Shown here in pieces: positions 24,821 to 33,360 of a DNA stretch of 64,000 bases. The stretch is from Paenibacillus planticolens (GTDB lineage: Bacteria > Bacillota > Bacilli > Paenibacillales > NBRC-103111). The translations under genes were made by a program, and so were the position numbers. The notes under the pieces are model-generated. The model was not told the origin of the DNA. It saw only the letters and a list, made by a program, of their open reading frames with translations, and ran no database searches. The stretch lies in contig NZ_WHNZ01000022.1 in assembly GCF_013141725.1 (NCBI RefSeq), positions 372,001 to 436,000 of the forward strand, read 5' to 3'. The stretch's first letter is position 1, and every line of letters starts with the position of its first letter.

Positions 24821-25192
24821 TTAGCGGTTGCCTAGAATAACCAAATCTTCCGCTGCCTCTGATTCTTCCACGTCATCCAGCAAATCAGCGTCATCGTTTT
24901 TGGACTCTTTCCAAGAGCGTACCGTGTCAATCACATTAGCCGCTGTGTCTTTCGCTTTGCCTACGAAATCAGATGTTGTCGTACTTACGGATTTCGCGAC
25001 ATCTTGCGTTTTTTGGGATACTGTACTGGCGATTTGCACCGTTTTGTCACTAACCGCTTTGGCATTCTCCGCAATGTCGCTTCTTAGCTCACGTCCGGAT
25101 TTCGGTGCGAACAACAAAGCTGTCGCTGCGCCAAGCAAACCTCCTACAACCGCACCGATGAGAAGATCTTTTCCCTTTTTTTCGCCTGCCAT
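24821..25192 (-). CDS. YtxH family protein
   Basis: 123 residues with the YtxH pattern: a glycine-rich membrane segment (LLIGAVVGGLLGAATALLFAPKSGRELR) and a long helical tail with repeated KAVSDKTVQIASTVSQKTQDVAKSV-type heptads, ending acidic. Start ATG 25192 follows AAGGAG. It lies 14 bases downstream of the DUF948 gene, the same pair as ytxG-ytxH in Bacillus, a general-stress locus. Function is not established. Confidence 0.88.
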   Translation of the reverse strand: MAGEKKGKDLLIGAVVGGLLGAATALLFAPKSGRELRSDIAENAKAVSDKTVQIASTVSQKTQDVAKSVSTTTSDFVGKAKDTAANVIDTVRSWKESKNDDADLLDDVEESEAAEDLVILGNR

Positions 25193-25206
25193 GTGAAATC
25201 CACTCC

Positions 25207-25653
25207 TTAATTGTCTGATTTGGCTTTCCGATTCGCCTGCCATCTCTGCCACAGCTCATAGCCCGTCGTCGCCCACTCCATGACGTCCTGTATACGCTTC
25301 TGGTGGGTATGTACAACCCTTTCCGCACCATGAAGCGATTCGTTCATCATTCGCGTACCATTGCGAAGGACAGAAGCGACATCCCCGATAGCTGCTCCTG
25401 TCTTCTCGATGGATTGTATAGTCGGCTCTATCGCCAGCACCTGCATGTGCACATCTTCGGTCAGCTGGCAGGCTTGCTTCAATAACTGCTCGGCTTCCCC
25501 GGCTGTCTTCGCTAATTGCTGCTCCGTTTGAGCAACCGTAACGCTAAGCTGATGCAGCATCTGTTTTGCCGCGATCAACGTGCGGACCATAAAGACGACA
25601 AGCACGATAAAAGCAAGAGCGGAACTGACTGCACTAATCTCCATCCAAGTCAT
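25207..25653 (-). CDS. DUF948 (YtxG-like) membrane protein
   Basis: 148 residues: one N-terminal membrane helix (SAVSSALAFIVLVVFMVRTL) and a long coiled-coil region, typical of DUF948. The in-frame GTG at 25662 is part of the AGGAGGTG ribosome binding site, so the ATG at 25653 is the start. It precedes the YtxH gene by 14 bases, giving the known ytxGH arrangement. Confidence 0.87.
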   Translation of the reverse strand: MTWMEISAVSSALAFIVLVVFMVRTLIAAKQMLHQLSVTVAQTEQQLAKTAGEAEQLLKQACQLTEDVHMQVLAIEPTIQSIEKTGAAIGDVASVLRNGTRMMNESLHGAERVVHTHQKRIQDVMEWATTGYELWQRWQANRKAKSDN

Positions 25654-25832
25654 GGCGGGCACCTCCTGGGTCTAAAAAGCGGTTGGATCGAAGGTCGGCT
25701 TCTAGACGAATGCCTATGAATTACTACAGTATAGGCAGGAGCAACTTGTTTTGACACAAAAAAGCTGGAAAAATTTCAGGGACCTGTCATAATGAAAAAC
25801 AAATCGAACTATTAACCATCTGGAGGAGCAGG

Positions 25833-26465
25833 ATGAACCGAGAGCAAGGATTGAAGGAAATTGAACGCACCCGCATTATTGCCATTGTCCGAGGCGTGAA
25901 GGAAGCCCACATTCTTTCCGTTGCCGAAGCGCTGTTGAAAGGTGGGGTCACCGTGATGGAGGTCACGCTCAATACGCCTGGGGCGCTAACGATGATTAGC
26001 GAGCTGCAGGATCGGCTTGGCGAGCAAATGTATATTGGGGCAGGTACCGTGCTCGATGTGGAGGATGCGCAGAAAGCGGTACAAGCAGGCGCCGCATTCC
26101 TCGTGACACCGAATTTGGATGAGGATGTCATTCGTTACGCAAGCCGCGAGGGGATTCCGATTTTCCCCGGAGCGATGACACCGACCGAGGTCGTCAAAGC
26201 GTGGAAAGCTGGCGCTACCGCGATTAAAATATTCCCGAGCGCAAGCCTGGGCCTCGCCTATATCAAGGAATTAATGGCGCCGCTGGACCATATTCCGATG
26301 ATGGCCGTTGGCGGAGTTACCGAAGAAAACATTAAGCAATTTCTGGATTTAGGCTGCTACGGACTGGGAATCGGCGGTTCGCTGATTAATCTAAAAGAAA
26401 TCGAAGCCGGCCGCTTCGATTGGGTGACGGACAAAGCTGCCCGTCTGCTTGCGGCTTCGCGATAG
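25833..26465 (+). CDS. eda: KHG/KDPG aldolase
   Basis: 210 residues of the class I KDPG aldolase barrel: EVTLNTPGA, IGAGTVLD, FPGAMTPTEV and the Schiff-base lysine in ATAIKIFPS. It cleaves 2-keto-3-deoxy-6-phosphogluconate (and 4-hydroxy-2-oxoglutarate) to pyruvate and an aldehyde. No KDG kinase or uronate genes are adjacent; it is a single-gene unit. The ATG follows CTGGAGGAG. Confidence 0.93.
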   Translation: MNREQGLKEIERTRIIAIVRGVKEAHILSVAEALLKGGVTVMEVTLNTPGALTMISELQDRLGEQMYIGAGTVLDVEDAQKAVQAGAAFLVTPNLDEDVIRYASREGIPIFPGAMTPTEVVKAWKAGATAIKIFPSASLGLAYIKELMAPLDHIPMMAVGGVTEENIKQFLDLGCYGLGIGGSLINLKEIEAGRFDWVTDKAARLLAASR

Positions 26466-26468
26466 ACG

Positions 26469-26517
26469 CAAAAATAACCATCTCCTCCATGAATGCAAAG
26501 AGGAAGATGGTTATTTA
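26469..26517. terminator. bidirectional rho-independent terminator
   Basis: AAATAACCATC...GATGGTTATTT hairpin between the convergent aldolase and regulator genes; it overlaps the regulator stop codon. Confidence 0.85.
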
Positions 26518-27144
26518 TTTCTGGCTGATGATATAGACGCACTTGTTTGCGCCTTTGGCTAAACATTCTGTGCGCTCAACCTTGGCATCCAGCAAATTCC
26601 GAAACAAGGCCAACTCGCACTGGCAGGCCTGCCCGAATGTATTGGCCACTTGGGCGATCGGGCAATTGTGCTCGCTAAACGTATAGGCGTCGGTACCTGT
26701 TTGTGACCAATCAACCATATACCCATTCTCATTCTGAATTTGCGCTAACTCAGCTACGCGTTCTTCCAAGCTTTTGTCCAGCATGCGCGGCTGGTAACGA
26801 GATTCAAGCTTATCTTGACGGCCTTCAAAAAGCCGCTCGATCTTCTCATGCCCTTGATCTTCAAGTAGTTCGTCCAATAAATCGAGTGTCAACTGCATAT
26901 ATTTCTTGGGAAATAGTTCATCTGCCTTAGGAGCTAACGTATACACGTTAGTCGGCCTCCCCATCGCTTGCCGGACAAGCTTCGTTTCGAGCAGATCATC
27001 CTTTTCCATGGAATGAATATGACGCCTGACAGCCATCTCCGTAATTCCGAGCTGTTTGGACATCTCTTGAACGCTTAGAGGTCCGCTAGTTTTGAGCATG
27101 GAAAGAATCACTTTACGCGTAGATGTCTCAAGTGCTTGATTCAT
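26515..27144 (-). CDS. SufR-like winged-helix regulator with Cys cluster
   Basis: 209 residues. An ArsR/DeoR-like winged helix occupies residues ~8-75 (MSKQLGITEMAVRRHIHSME, MGRPTNVYTL). The C-terminal sensor carries HNCPI, ACQCE, TECLAKGANKCVY, a cysteine arrangement like that of the cyanobacterial Fe-S sensor SufR. The predicted role is sensing Fe-S cluster status or oxidants. The suf operon is not in this window. The ATG at 27144 follows AGGTGAG; an upstream start at 27171 is less likely. Confidence 0.82.
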   Translation of the reverse strand: MNQALETSTRKVILSMLKTSGPLSVQEMSKQLGITEMAVRRHIHSMEKDDLLETKLVRQAMGRPTNVYTLAPKADELFPKKYMQLTLDLLDELLEDQGHEKIERLFEGRQDKLESRYQPRMLDKSLEERVAELAQIQNENGYMVDWSQTGTDAYTFSEHNCPIAQVANTFGQACQCELALFRNLLDAKVERTECLAKGANKCVYIISQK

Positions 27145-27228
27145 TAGCTCACCTACCCTCGGAACAGTCATTATGTCTCATTTTACAGCATCACTTCCAA
27201 GATGTAAATTAAGAAACATGGATGTATG

Positions 27229-27660
27229 TTATTCCAATTCACTCTTGATAAATGCCCGCACACTCGCAGCAAACTCTTCAAAAGCCGCCGGAAGTTTAGC
27301 GATCAGAGGATGCAGCTCTTGACGGTTCCAATCTACAAAGTCCTGAACAAGAGGCTTTCTAAGCTTCACGAGCTGAAGCAGCGTTTCCGTCAAGGTCTCC
27401 GAATAAGCGCCTTCGCCATGCACGATTTCCACGATATCCTCATAACTGCTTGCATCTCTTAAAATAAAGGCATCGATCAACAGGCTCCCGACGTCCGTTA
27501 CGGTTTCTATAGCTAAGTGCAGGACACGCTCTTGCGCCAGCTGCCAAACAAGATCAGCGTTGCCTTGCTCCCACTGCTGCTCCAACTGTTTACTCGACTC
27601 GGCTAATACCGAGAGAAACTGAATTCTTTGATCAATCTGTTCATGGTTAATAAAATACAT
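27229..27660 (-). CDS. HepT/YutE-like (DUF86, UPF0331) protein
   Basis: 143 residues of the HepT-like fold with the conserved ETVTDVGSLLIDAFILRD and YEDIVEI segments. The place of the HepT RNase motif RX4HXY reads R-KPLV-QDF, so the His and Tyr of the toxin active site are absent. No MntA-type nucleotidyltransferase partner is adjacent. It is probably the housekeeping YutE type and not an active toxin. It follows a 37-aa membrane ORF by four bases, with CGGAG as ribosome binding site. Confidence 0.82.
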   Translation of the reverse strand: MYFINHEQIDQRIQFLSVLAESSKQLEQQWEQGNADLVWQLAQERVLHLAIETVTDVGSLLIDAFILRDASSYEDIVEIVHGEGAYSETLTETLLQLVKLRKPLVQDFVDWNRQELHPLIAKLPAAFEEFAASVRAFIKSELE

Positions 27661-27664
27661 GGTG

Positions 27665-27778
27665 CTATCTCCGTCCTCTTTTTCGCCATTTCGTCCAAAT
27701 CAACATTGCAAAAAAAGTAATGATAACCAGAAAAATTAACAATACCGCTTGCATGAGATATTCGTAGCTCACGTGCAT
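27665..27778 (-). CDS. small single-pass membrane protein, 37 aa (hypothetical)
   Basis: ATG at 27778 behind AAGAGGGTG. The product starts MHVSYEYLMQ, has one hydrophobic helix (AVLLIFLVIITFFAMLIW) and ends with a strongly basic tail (KWRKRGRR), the topology of an inside-facing C-terminus. Its stop lies four bases before the YutE-like ATG, so the two are co-transcribed and probably coupled. Not recognised. Confidence 0.6.
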   Translation of the reverse strand: MHVSYEYLMQAVLLIFLVIITFFAMLIWTKWRKRGRR

Positions 27779-27930
27779 TCACCCTCTTGGCTTTCGCTTT
27801 TATACTTTTGCTTCGCATCTACCTTGACAAACGCGCCCATCCTAATAGGACGACGAAGTCGTTTATCCTTGCTTCTCTCAGTTTATCGCGCTAGCTGGAG
27901 AGCGTCAAGCAAGTCGCCTAGCGTCGAGTA

Positions 27931-27959
27931 TTGTCCTCCTTTGTCATTCATGTTACAGT
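27931..27959 (+). promoter_or_regulatory. putative sigma-A promoter
   Basis: TTGTCC (27931-27936), 17-base spacer, TACAGT (27954-27959), 32 bases before the acyltransferase start. Confidence 0.45.
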
Positions 27960-27990
27960 GAAAAAAGTCAAAAAGGAGAAGATCACCGTC

Positions 27991-29073
27991 ATGCCATCAA
28001 GGCCAAAACTACCCGAAATCGACCTCGTCCGCGCCATCGCCATTATCGCCGTTGTTCTTATTCACAGCACATCGGGCGCTACTCAGCTTTCGCTCGGCAG
28101 CGGCTCTCAAGCCGTTTTTTTCATGCTCAATAAGGCCAGTTTATTTACCGTTCCCTTGTTTATTTGGATCAGCGGCGTCGTTCTTTTCTATACGTATTAC
28201 GATCGCTGGGAGCCCGGAATGTCACGCGTCTTCTGGACCAAACGGTTGCGAAGAATCCTCATTCCTTATGTGCTATGTTCCCTTTTCTATTATTTATATA
28301 ATCAATTCATGTTTCATGGAAACATTCAATTTGATGTCATTTACTTTATAAAACTGCTTATTTCCGGGAACGCCAGCTATCATCTCTATTATATGGTCAT
28401 TATCGTTCAGTTTTATCTTTTGTTCCCGCTTCTGATCACTGCCGTTAGACGGTCAGCCTGGCTTCGTCAATGGCTGATTCCACTCGGCATCGGCGTGCAA
28501 GCCGCAGCGTATGCGTTTCATCATGAGGTGCATCCCCTTCCGGAATATGCCTCGCTTTTTGTAAGCTACTCGGCGCTGTTTGCGTTCGGGGCTTTCATGG
28601 GCATTCATTATACGGCAATTGTTGCCTGGTCCGAGCGGTATAAGCAATTAATATGGACCATCATGTGCCTTGCGGGCGCCACATTCGTGGGAATGCTGCT
28701 CCTCCATCAATACGGCCTAACGGCTATTGGAAATGTATGGTTTGAGCTGGCTCTCCTTGTATACTGCATGTCCATGCCGCTATGTTGTGTCCGCTGGTCG
28801 CAAGCCCGGCTCGCCAGCCGTTCAAAGCTCGGCTCCAGCCTTTCCGCTTTGGGCGCGGCATCCTTCGGCATCTATCTCGTGCATCCCGCGCTGCTAACGC
28901 TATGGGATCGCTCCGTTCCGCCTTCGGGTCGGATCTGGATCTACGATCTGCACACGGTCGCATCGATTCTCATCAGCCTTCTCGGGTCTTGGCTGTGCAT
29001 ACAGCTGTACGCATTTACTCGTACCCACTGGATGCTAAAATCAAAGGAGCTAAGCAAGTTCAAGTCCGCTTAG
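27991..29073 (+). CDS. acyltransferase 3 family membrane protein
   Basis: 360 residues with about ten membrane helices. The N-terminus has the family signature EIDLVRAIAIIAVVLIHS, with the catalytic His in helix 1, and the C-terminal part includes GIYLVHPALL. Members O-acetylate extracellular polysaccharides, peptidoglycan or teichoic acids. There is no SGNH domain, so the partner enzyme, if any, is elsewhere. The ATG at 27991 follows AAAGGAGAAG. Confidence 0.9.
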   Translation: MPSRPKLPEIDLVRAIAIIAVVLIHSTSGATQLSLGSGSQAVFFMLNKASLFTVPLFIWISGVVLFYTYYDRWEPGMSRVFWTKRLRRILIPYVLCSLFYYLYNQFMFHGNIQFDVIYFIKLLISGNASYHLYYMVIIVQFYLLFPLLITAVRRSAWLRQWLIPLGIGVQAAAYAFHHEVHPLPEYASLFVSYSALFAFGAFMGIHYTAIVAWSERYKQLIWTIMCLAGATFVGMLLLHQYGLTAIGNVWFELALLVYCMSMPLCCVRWSQARLASRSKLGSSLSALGAASFGIYLVHPALLTLWDRSVPPSGRIWIYDLHTVASILISLLGSWLCIQLYAFTRTHWMLKSKELSKFKSA

Positions 29074-29086
29074 CTCCTCTTTTTAA
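29044..29086 (+). terminator. rho-independent terminator
   Basis: AGGAGCTAAGC / GCTTAGCTCCT stem followed by CTTTTT; it overlaps the acyltransferase stop region. Confidence 0.85.
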
Positions 29087-29118
29087 TTGGTCTAAATCAT
29101 TGGGCGACAGCCCTTGCT

Positions 29119-29784
29119 TTATTTAAAGCGGGCTAGCAGCGCCCAGCGCCTCTGTTGTCTGCGGCTGTATCGCGGCAAGCCGCTGTAAATTTGCAGCGCT
29201 TCGCGGAATGTGCGCTTCGCGTCATCCACGCGCCCGAGCTGCTGATACAGCAGGCCAAGCCGGTAGTAAGCTTCTACCGACGAAGTGTGCAGATCGCGAA
29301 ACTGCTCGATGAGCTGCGCAGCTCGTTCGGGTGCGACACGCGCCAAAGCTTCTCCTAAGCGTAAATAGGCTTCGCCGTATTTCACCCGCGGGTTCAGCTC
29401 AATCGCTTTGAGCATGAAGCTTTCCCCTTTGCTCAGATTCCCCAGCTTCAAGTAGCAAAGTCCGATCTCGTAGTGGACATCGGCGGAATCTTCCATGACC
29501 GGCAGCGCTTGTTCCAAGTAGGGAAGAGCTTCTTGGAATTTACCCCGCTGCAGCAAATTCCTTGCCAGCTCCAGCTTCGCTGACGTATTATGCGGGTTAG
29601 CGTGCAAATCGATTCGCAGCCTGGATGCTCTTCGCCTTAATTGAAACGGCTTAAAAATATTCGGTGTTAATCCGATATATCTTCTATCTAGCACATATAA
29701 AATGATTAATAGAATCAGAAGTGCAAGAAACGGATTGCCGACAAGACGCCATAAGAGACCAAAGGCAACAAGTTTGAGTAACAA
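29119..29784 (-). CDS. TPR-repeat membrane protein
   Basis: About 221 residues. Two adjacent hydrophobic segments (residues ~1-35, LLLKLVAFGLLWRLV and ALLILLIILYVL) are followed by about four tetratricopeptide repeats (AKLELARNLLQRGKFQEALPYLEQAL, VHYEIGLCYLKLGNLSKGESFMLKAI, AYYRLGLLYQQLGRVDDAKRTFREAL, each broken across helices). The AAAGGAGGGG site points to a TTG start at 29784. It may scaffold a membrane complex. Function unknown. Confidence 0.82.
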   Translation of the reverse strand: MLLKLVAFGLLWRLVGNPFLALLILLIILYVLDRRYIGLTPNIFKPFQLRRRASRLRIDLHANPHNTSAKLELARNLLQRGKFQEALPYLEQALPVMEDSADVHYEIGLCYLKLGNLSKGESFMLKAIELNPRVKYGEAYLRLGEALARVAPERAAQLIEQFRDLHTSSVEAYYRLGLLYQQLGRVDDAKRTFREALQIYSGLPRYSRRQQRRWALLARFK

Positions 29785-29958
29785 AATGACCCCTCCTTTC
29801 AACTTCCTTATACTACCATAATATGAGGACATTGGACATCTTTTCCACTAAAAAACACCCTTCTAATGACTAGCATATGAACGGATGCTTCTTCCGAATC
29901 ACAGATTCGAGATTTTTTTCAAGCAATGCTATAATAAAAAGAAAAAGGGAGTTTCTAC

Positions 29959-30222
29959 ATGAGCGAAGATCCACGCAAAGCCATTTGGCTGAAAAGAAAG
30001 CAGCTTGGCCGTACCAAATATTTAGTGAATTTCGGCCTTCTCCCTTGGGGTGTCGGGCTAACGGCCTTATTTAGCATCATAGAATTGCTTAACACGCATG
30101 AACTTAGCTTAGTTTGGGTGCCGATTCGCTTAGTTCTATTCTTTTTCATCGGTTTTTTCATTGCGAATGCCCGCTGGATGGGGATGGAGAACCGCTACGA
30201 GCCCAGAAGCCGACGACCTTAA
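29959..30222 (+). CDS. small membrane protein, 87 aa (hypothetical)
   Basis: Two hydrophobic helices (GLLPWGVGLTALFSIIELL and IRLVLFFFIGFFIANARW) between a basic N-terminus and a polar C-terminus. The ATG follows GGGAG with good spacing, and a TATAAT lies 25 bases upstream. It resembles small two-helix proteins of Bacillales, but I cannot name a family. It is a single-gene unit closed by a terminator that overlaps its stop. Confidence 0.75.
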   Translation: MSEDPRKAIWLKRKQLGRTKYLVNFGLLPWGVGLTALFSIIELLNTHELSLVWVPIRLVLFFFIGFFIANARWMGMENRYEPRSRRP

Positions 30223-30235
30223 CGGTCGTTTTTTC
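30212..30235 (+). terminator. rho-independent terminator
   Basis: Short stem ACGACC / GGTCGT with T7 after it; the stop codon lies in the loop. Confidence 0.65.
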
Positions 30236-30272
30236 ATTTTACCAAGAGTATTTCCAGGATAACCAGAATTTA

Positions 30273-32099
30273 TCAACCGCTAGGCGTAAACCAGATTTTC
30301 CGAAAATCAACCCAACCCAAATCGTTAATGCATACACCTCTGATCGAATCATGATACGTGGTCTGCTGGGAGCGATGCAGCACGAAGAGAAAAGATTTGT
30401 CTTCCTGCAGCACTTCCACCATGTCATGAAGTCTTGCGATACGTTCTTCGAGGTGTGGAATGGTAAGAATCCGATCGATTTCTTCGTCTATCCATACCTT
30501 TTGTTCCGAATGCAAATGCGCACGAACATAGCTGTTGCTCTGCTTAAGCGTCTGGATAATATGGAGATCATACTCGCTTTCCAAGCAAATATGATAGAAA
30601 ATTAGATCGGCTTCATGGATGGTCTCCAGCCGCATCATGTCCGACATGCTTCTCGTTGTCAGTTCAATACGAATGCCGACTTTGACGCATTGCTCACAAA
30701 TCCACAGTGCATCCTCGTTGTTATGGCTATAAATATACATGCGAACGAGTTCTCCGTCGTATCCCATGTCTTCCAAAAGGCGCCTGGCCTCCTCCAAATC
30801 AGTGCGATACGCATCCGCACTCCCTTTATCATTCATCGCAGGCAAAAATGAGCTTGCCGGTGCTTCCCTGAAGCCTCCAAGCTGCTCAATCATTCGTTCC
30901 CGGTCTATGATCAAGTCAATGGCTTTCCGGAAATTGGGGTGCTGCTGAGGACCTTTTTTCCCCTGATTAAAAGTAAGCAAGGAGCATCCCAGAATCGATT
31001 GTTCGATCTGATGCCATTCCGAATCTTTCCCGACCGCTCCCGCCGGTTTGCGGGAATTCGTGTGGTCGCACAGCACCTGAACCATATCCCAACTGGGACC
31101 AACCTCATAAAGCTCCTGCGGCAAAAGCCATATTTCCAATTGATCCAAATGCGGCCTGACCCCAAAGTAGCTGTCAAACGCTCGAAGCTTACAAATATAA
31201 TCATCATTTCGCTCCAGCTTGAACGGCCCTGTTCCAATTGGCATCCGCCCGAAAATACCTTCATTGTCCCGGCAAATTTCTTCCGGCACAATCGCTAGCG
31301 AAGGATGCGCCAGCTGCTGCAGGAACAGCTCGTTCGGCTGCTTTAGCTCGATCGCAATCGCACTGCGGTTCAGTACCCTAATGTTCTCGATGCTTTCCGT
31401 CATCCAACTTTGACAAGCCGAGAGACCGAGATCCCTCAGCCGTGAAAAGGAGTAACAGACATCGTTTGCCGTCATCTCCCTGCCATGGTGGAAGAGGACC
31501 CCTTTCCGCAAATAAAACGTATAATGAAGTCCGTCCTCACTCTTCTCCCAATAATGCGCCAGGTGCGGCTCCGCAATCTGTGTACGGGGATTGTATTGGA
31601 CGAGCGTATCGAAAATTTGATTGATCAGATGGGTGTCAAACGCGAAAAAACTGTAAGCCGGATCAAGCGAAACAAGCCATTTATAGACCGGGAAACGCAG
31701 TGTATCCCTGTAGCACTCCGCTTGGACGACGGTACGATAGCCGAAATAGCTAAACAACCAATCGACGAAAGAGTCCTGCAAAGCTTCTCCCCTGCCTAAT
31801 TGGTGAATGAGTTCGATCGTCCCTTTGTAATCCCCTTGAGCAGCAAGCTCCATCGCCTGTTTGGAAATCATATCCTCAGCGGAAACCAGGAACGTTAGTT
31901 CCGAGACATTGCCTCGTCCTCTTCCGGGCTTCCAGTAAATCCAGTCCTGCTCCATCATTTTTTTCAGCAAAATCTTTACATTCCTTGTTGTGCAATACAT
32001 CCGTTCAGATAACTCTTCTAACGTGATAGGCTGCGGTTCATGCTCTACGCCATGTGCAAAGCTGGAACGAAGCTCCAAAAAGTGTGACAAAAGCTGCAT
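30273..32099 (-). CDS. SgrR-like regulator: winged helix plus substrate-binding (SBP_bac_5) domain
   Basis: 608 residues. Residues ~1-115 form an SgrR-type N-terminal winged helix (ITLEELSERMYCTTRNVKILLKKM, WKPGRGRGNVSEL). Residues ~165-600 form a periplasmic-binding-protein-like fold of family 5 (LINQIFDTLVQYN, EPHLAHYWEKSEDGLHYTFYLRKGVLFHHGR, GTGPFKLERND). It should sense a sugar or peptide in the cytosol and regulate transport genes. The ATG at 32099 follows AAAGGAACGG. It is divergent from a 49-aa ORF. No transporter is adjacent. Confidence 0.88.
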   Translation of the reverse strand: MQLLSHFLELRSSFAHGVEHEPQPITLEELSERMYCTTRNVKILLKKMMEQDWIYWKPGRGRGNVSELTFLVSAEDMISKQAMELAAQGDYKGTIELIHQLGRGEALQDSFVDWLFSYFGYRTVVQAECYRDTLRFPVYKWLVSLDPAYSFFAFDTHLINQIFDTLVQYNPRTQIAEPHLAHYWEKSEDGLHYTFYLRKGVLFHHGREMTANDVCYSFSRLRDLGLSACQSWMTESIENIRVLNRSAIAIELKQPNELFLQQLAHPSLAIVPEEICRDNEGIFGRMPIGTGPFKLERNDDYICKLRAFDSYFGVRPHLDQLEIWLLPQELYEVGPSWDMVQVLCDHTNSRKPAGAVGKDSEWHQIEQSILGCSLLTFNQGKKGPQQHPNFRKAIDLIIDRERMIEQLGGFREAPASSFLPAMNDKGSADAYRTDLEEARRLLEDMGYDGELVRMYIYSHNNEDALWICEQCVKVGIRIELTTRSMSDMMRLETIHEADLIFYHICLESEYDLHIIQTLKQSNSYVRAHLHSEQKVWIDEEIDRILTIPHLEERIARLHDMVEVLQEDKSFLFVLHRSQQTTYHDSIRGVCINDLGWVDFRKIWFTPSG

Positions 32100-32131
32100 G
32101 ATCCGTTCCTTTCTCAAAAGGGGAAATTGTT

Positions 32132-32150
32132 AAAGTGAATTATACACTTT
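32132..32150. promoter_or_regulatory. inverted repeat around the SgrR-like gene -10 box
   Basis: AAAGTG-N7-CACTTT, with TATAAT on the minus strand (32144-32139) inside it. It is a candidate autoregulatory operator or a site shared with the divergent small gene. Confidence 0.45.
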
Positions 32151-32213
32151 TTGTTCCCCTTATTCTAGATGTAAACTAGATCTAACAGGAAATGAAAGGA
32201 AGGTGATCGAACA

Positions 32214-32363
32214 ATGCACCCAGCAAACCTATACGCAACTGAGAAATTAATGCAATGGCAGCAGCACGAATTGGAAGTCGAGGCTCGCGAATTATGGAAA
32301 TTAAAAGCCATCAAAAAAAGAAAAGTTTATATGATGATTAGCAGCTTCTTCTTCTTCGTCTAA
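32214..32363 (+). CDS. small protein, 49 aa (hypothetical)
   Basis: ATG at 32214 behind GGAAGGTGAT. It starts MHPANLYATEKLMQWQQHEL, is strongly charged in the middle (EVEARELWKLKAIKKRK) and ends in a hydrophobic stretch (MMISSFFFFV). A helical N-terminal part with a C-terminal membrane-touching tail is likely. Its last 26 bases overlap the 3' end of the convergent VanZ-like gene. Not recognised. Confidence 0.5.
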   Translation: MHPANLYATEKLMQWQQHELEVEARELWKLKAIKKRKVYMMISSFFFFV

Positions 32364-32856
32364 TCGCAGAGCCAATCCACACAATCGCAAGGACTAAAAG
32401 AACTGCCAGAAACACTCCGATGGTATCAACGGCCACATCGATCGCATGACCCGTACGACCTTCAACAAACGTTTGATGCCATTCATCGGTAGCCGCATAA
32501 AGCACCGAAATGATTGAGGAGGTGAGCAAAGCCATGATCATCCGTACCGGCTTGCAAAGCAAAGCCATGATCCAGAGCAGGGCCAGGATAGCGAACTCGC
32601 TAATGTGCCCTGCTTTTCTTATGAAGAACTCAATGACACCGATCGGGTCTTGCCACGTGATCTGTTGACCGTCATACGTGAATGCCACATGCGGGAAGTG
32701 ATTTAAGAGTGCTGTTCCAGCAAGCTTTGTTTCCAGCAACGGCCGCAGGCTCTGCTGCTGATACGTCTGGCCGGATTTTAAAAAAATAAAGGCCATCCAT
32801 AGGACGGCAGCAAAGGTAAACACATAGAAAAAAAGTTTGGAAGAAGATTGCGTCAT
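32338..32856 (-). CDS. VanZ-like family membrane protein
   Basis: 172 residues with four membrane helices and the VanZ signatures RKAGHISEF and DEWHQTFVEGRTGHAIDVAVDTIG. The original VanZ gives low-level teicoplanin resistance; most homologues have no known role. The ATG follows GAGGGG, 16 bases after the stop of the upstream 95-aa membrane protein, so the pair is an operon. It overlaps the convergent 49-aa ORF by 26 bases. Confidence 0.9.
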   Translation of the reverse strand: MTQSSSKLFFYVFTFAAVLWMAFIFLKSGQTYQQQSLRPLLETKLAGTALLNHFPHVAFTYDGQQITWQDPIGVIEFFIRKAGHISEFAILALLWIMALLCKPVRMIMALLTSSIISVLYAATDEWHQTFVEGRTGHAIDVAVDTIGVFLAVLLVLAIVWIGSAIRRRRRSC

Positions 32857-32872
32857 GTAGAAACCATCCCCT

Positions 32873-33160
32873 CTACGAATTCATTTTTTTACGAATACTG
32901 AATAGCGCAAAAAACTCGATGACCATCAAATTAACCGCCGACACCCCATAGAACGCCATCCCAAACATCATGCGGAACGGATCCTCCGTCACTGATTTCC
33001 ACCAGAACGCTGCGGCCAGCGTCATTACAATATTTAAGGCTGTCGTTATCCAGAAAGAGAATCCCAGCCGATTCGTTTTCCGCATTAACCACACGCCAAT
33101 CACAAACGGCAATACAAAAGATATCCCTAAGAAAAGCCAATACAACACCGCATTTGACAC
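32873..33160 (-). CDS. small membrane protein, 95 aa (hypothetical)
   Basis: Three hydrophobic helices: LYWLFLGISFVLPFVIGVWL, FSFWITTALNIVMTLAAAFW, and MFGMAFYGVSAVNLMVIEFF with a short basic tail. The GTG at 33160 lies ten bases after AGGAG; a nearby ATG is in another frame. It is upstream of the VanZ-like gene in the same operon. Not recognised. Confidence 0.7.
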   Translation of the reverse strand: MSNAVLYWLFLGISFVLPFVIGVWLMRKTNRLGFSFWITTALNIVMTLAAAFWWKSVTEDPFRMMFGMAFYGVSAVNLMVIEFFALFSIRKKMNS

Positions 33161-33299
33161 TCTTTCGTCACTCCTACACGATCAACTAGTTTCTGCTACT
33201 AGGTTAGCATGAATATAGGAATGAAAACAACGTTTGGCACGGTCTGCAACAGAAACGTCGCAGGCATTTAAAACAAAAAGAATTATCTGCAGAAAGGGC

Positions 33300-33328
33300 T
33301 TGCCTACTTCAAATAATTCATGTATAAT
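33300..33328 (+). promoter_or_regulatory. sigma-A promoter of tRNA-Ala
   Basis: TTGCCT (33300-33305), 17-base spacer, TATAAT (33323-33328), 32 bases upstream of the tRNA. Confidence 0.75.
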
Positions 33329-33360
33329 ACGAAAAGTCGGCATAACTTATACGACATTTT

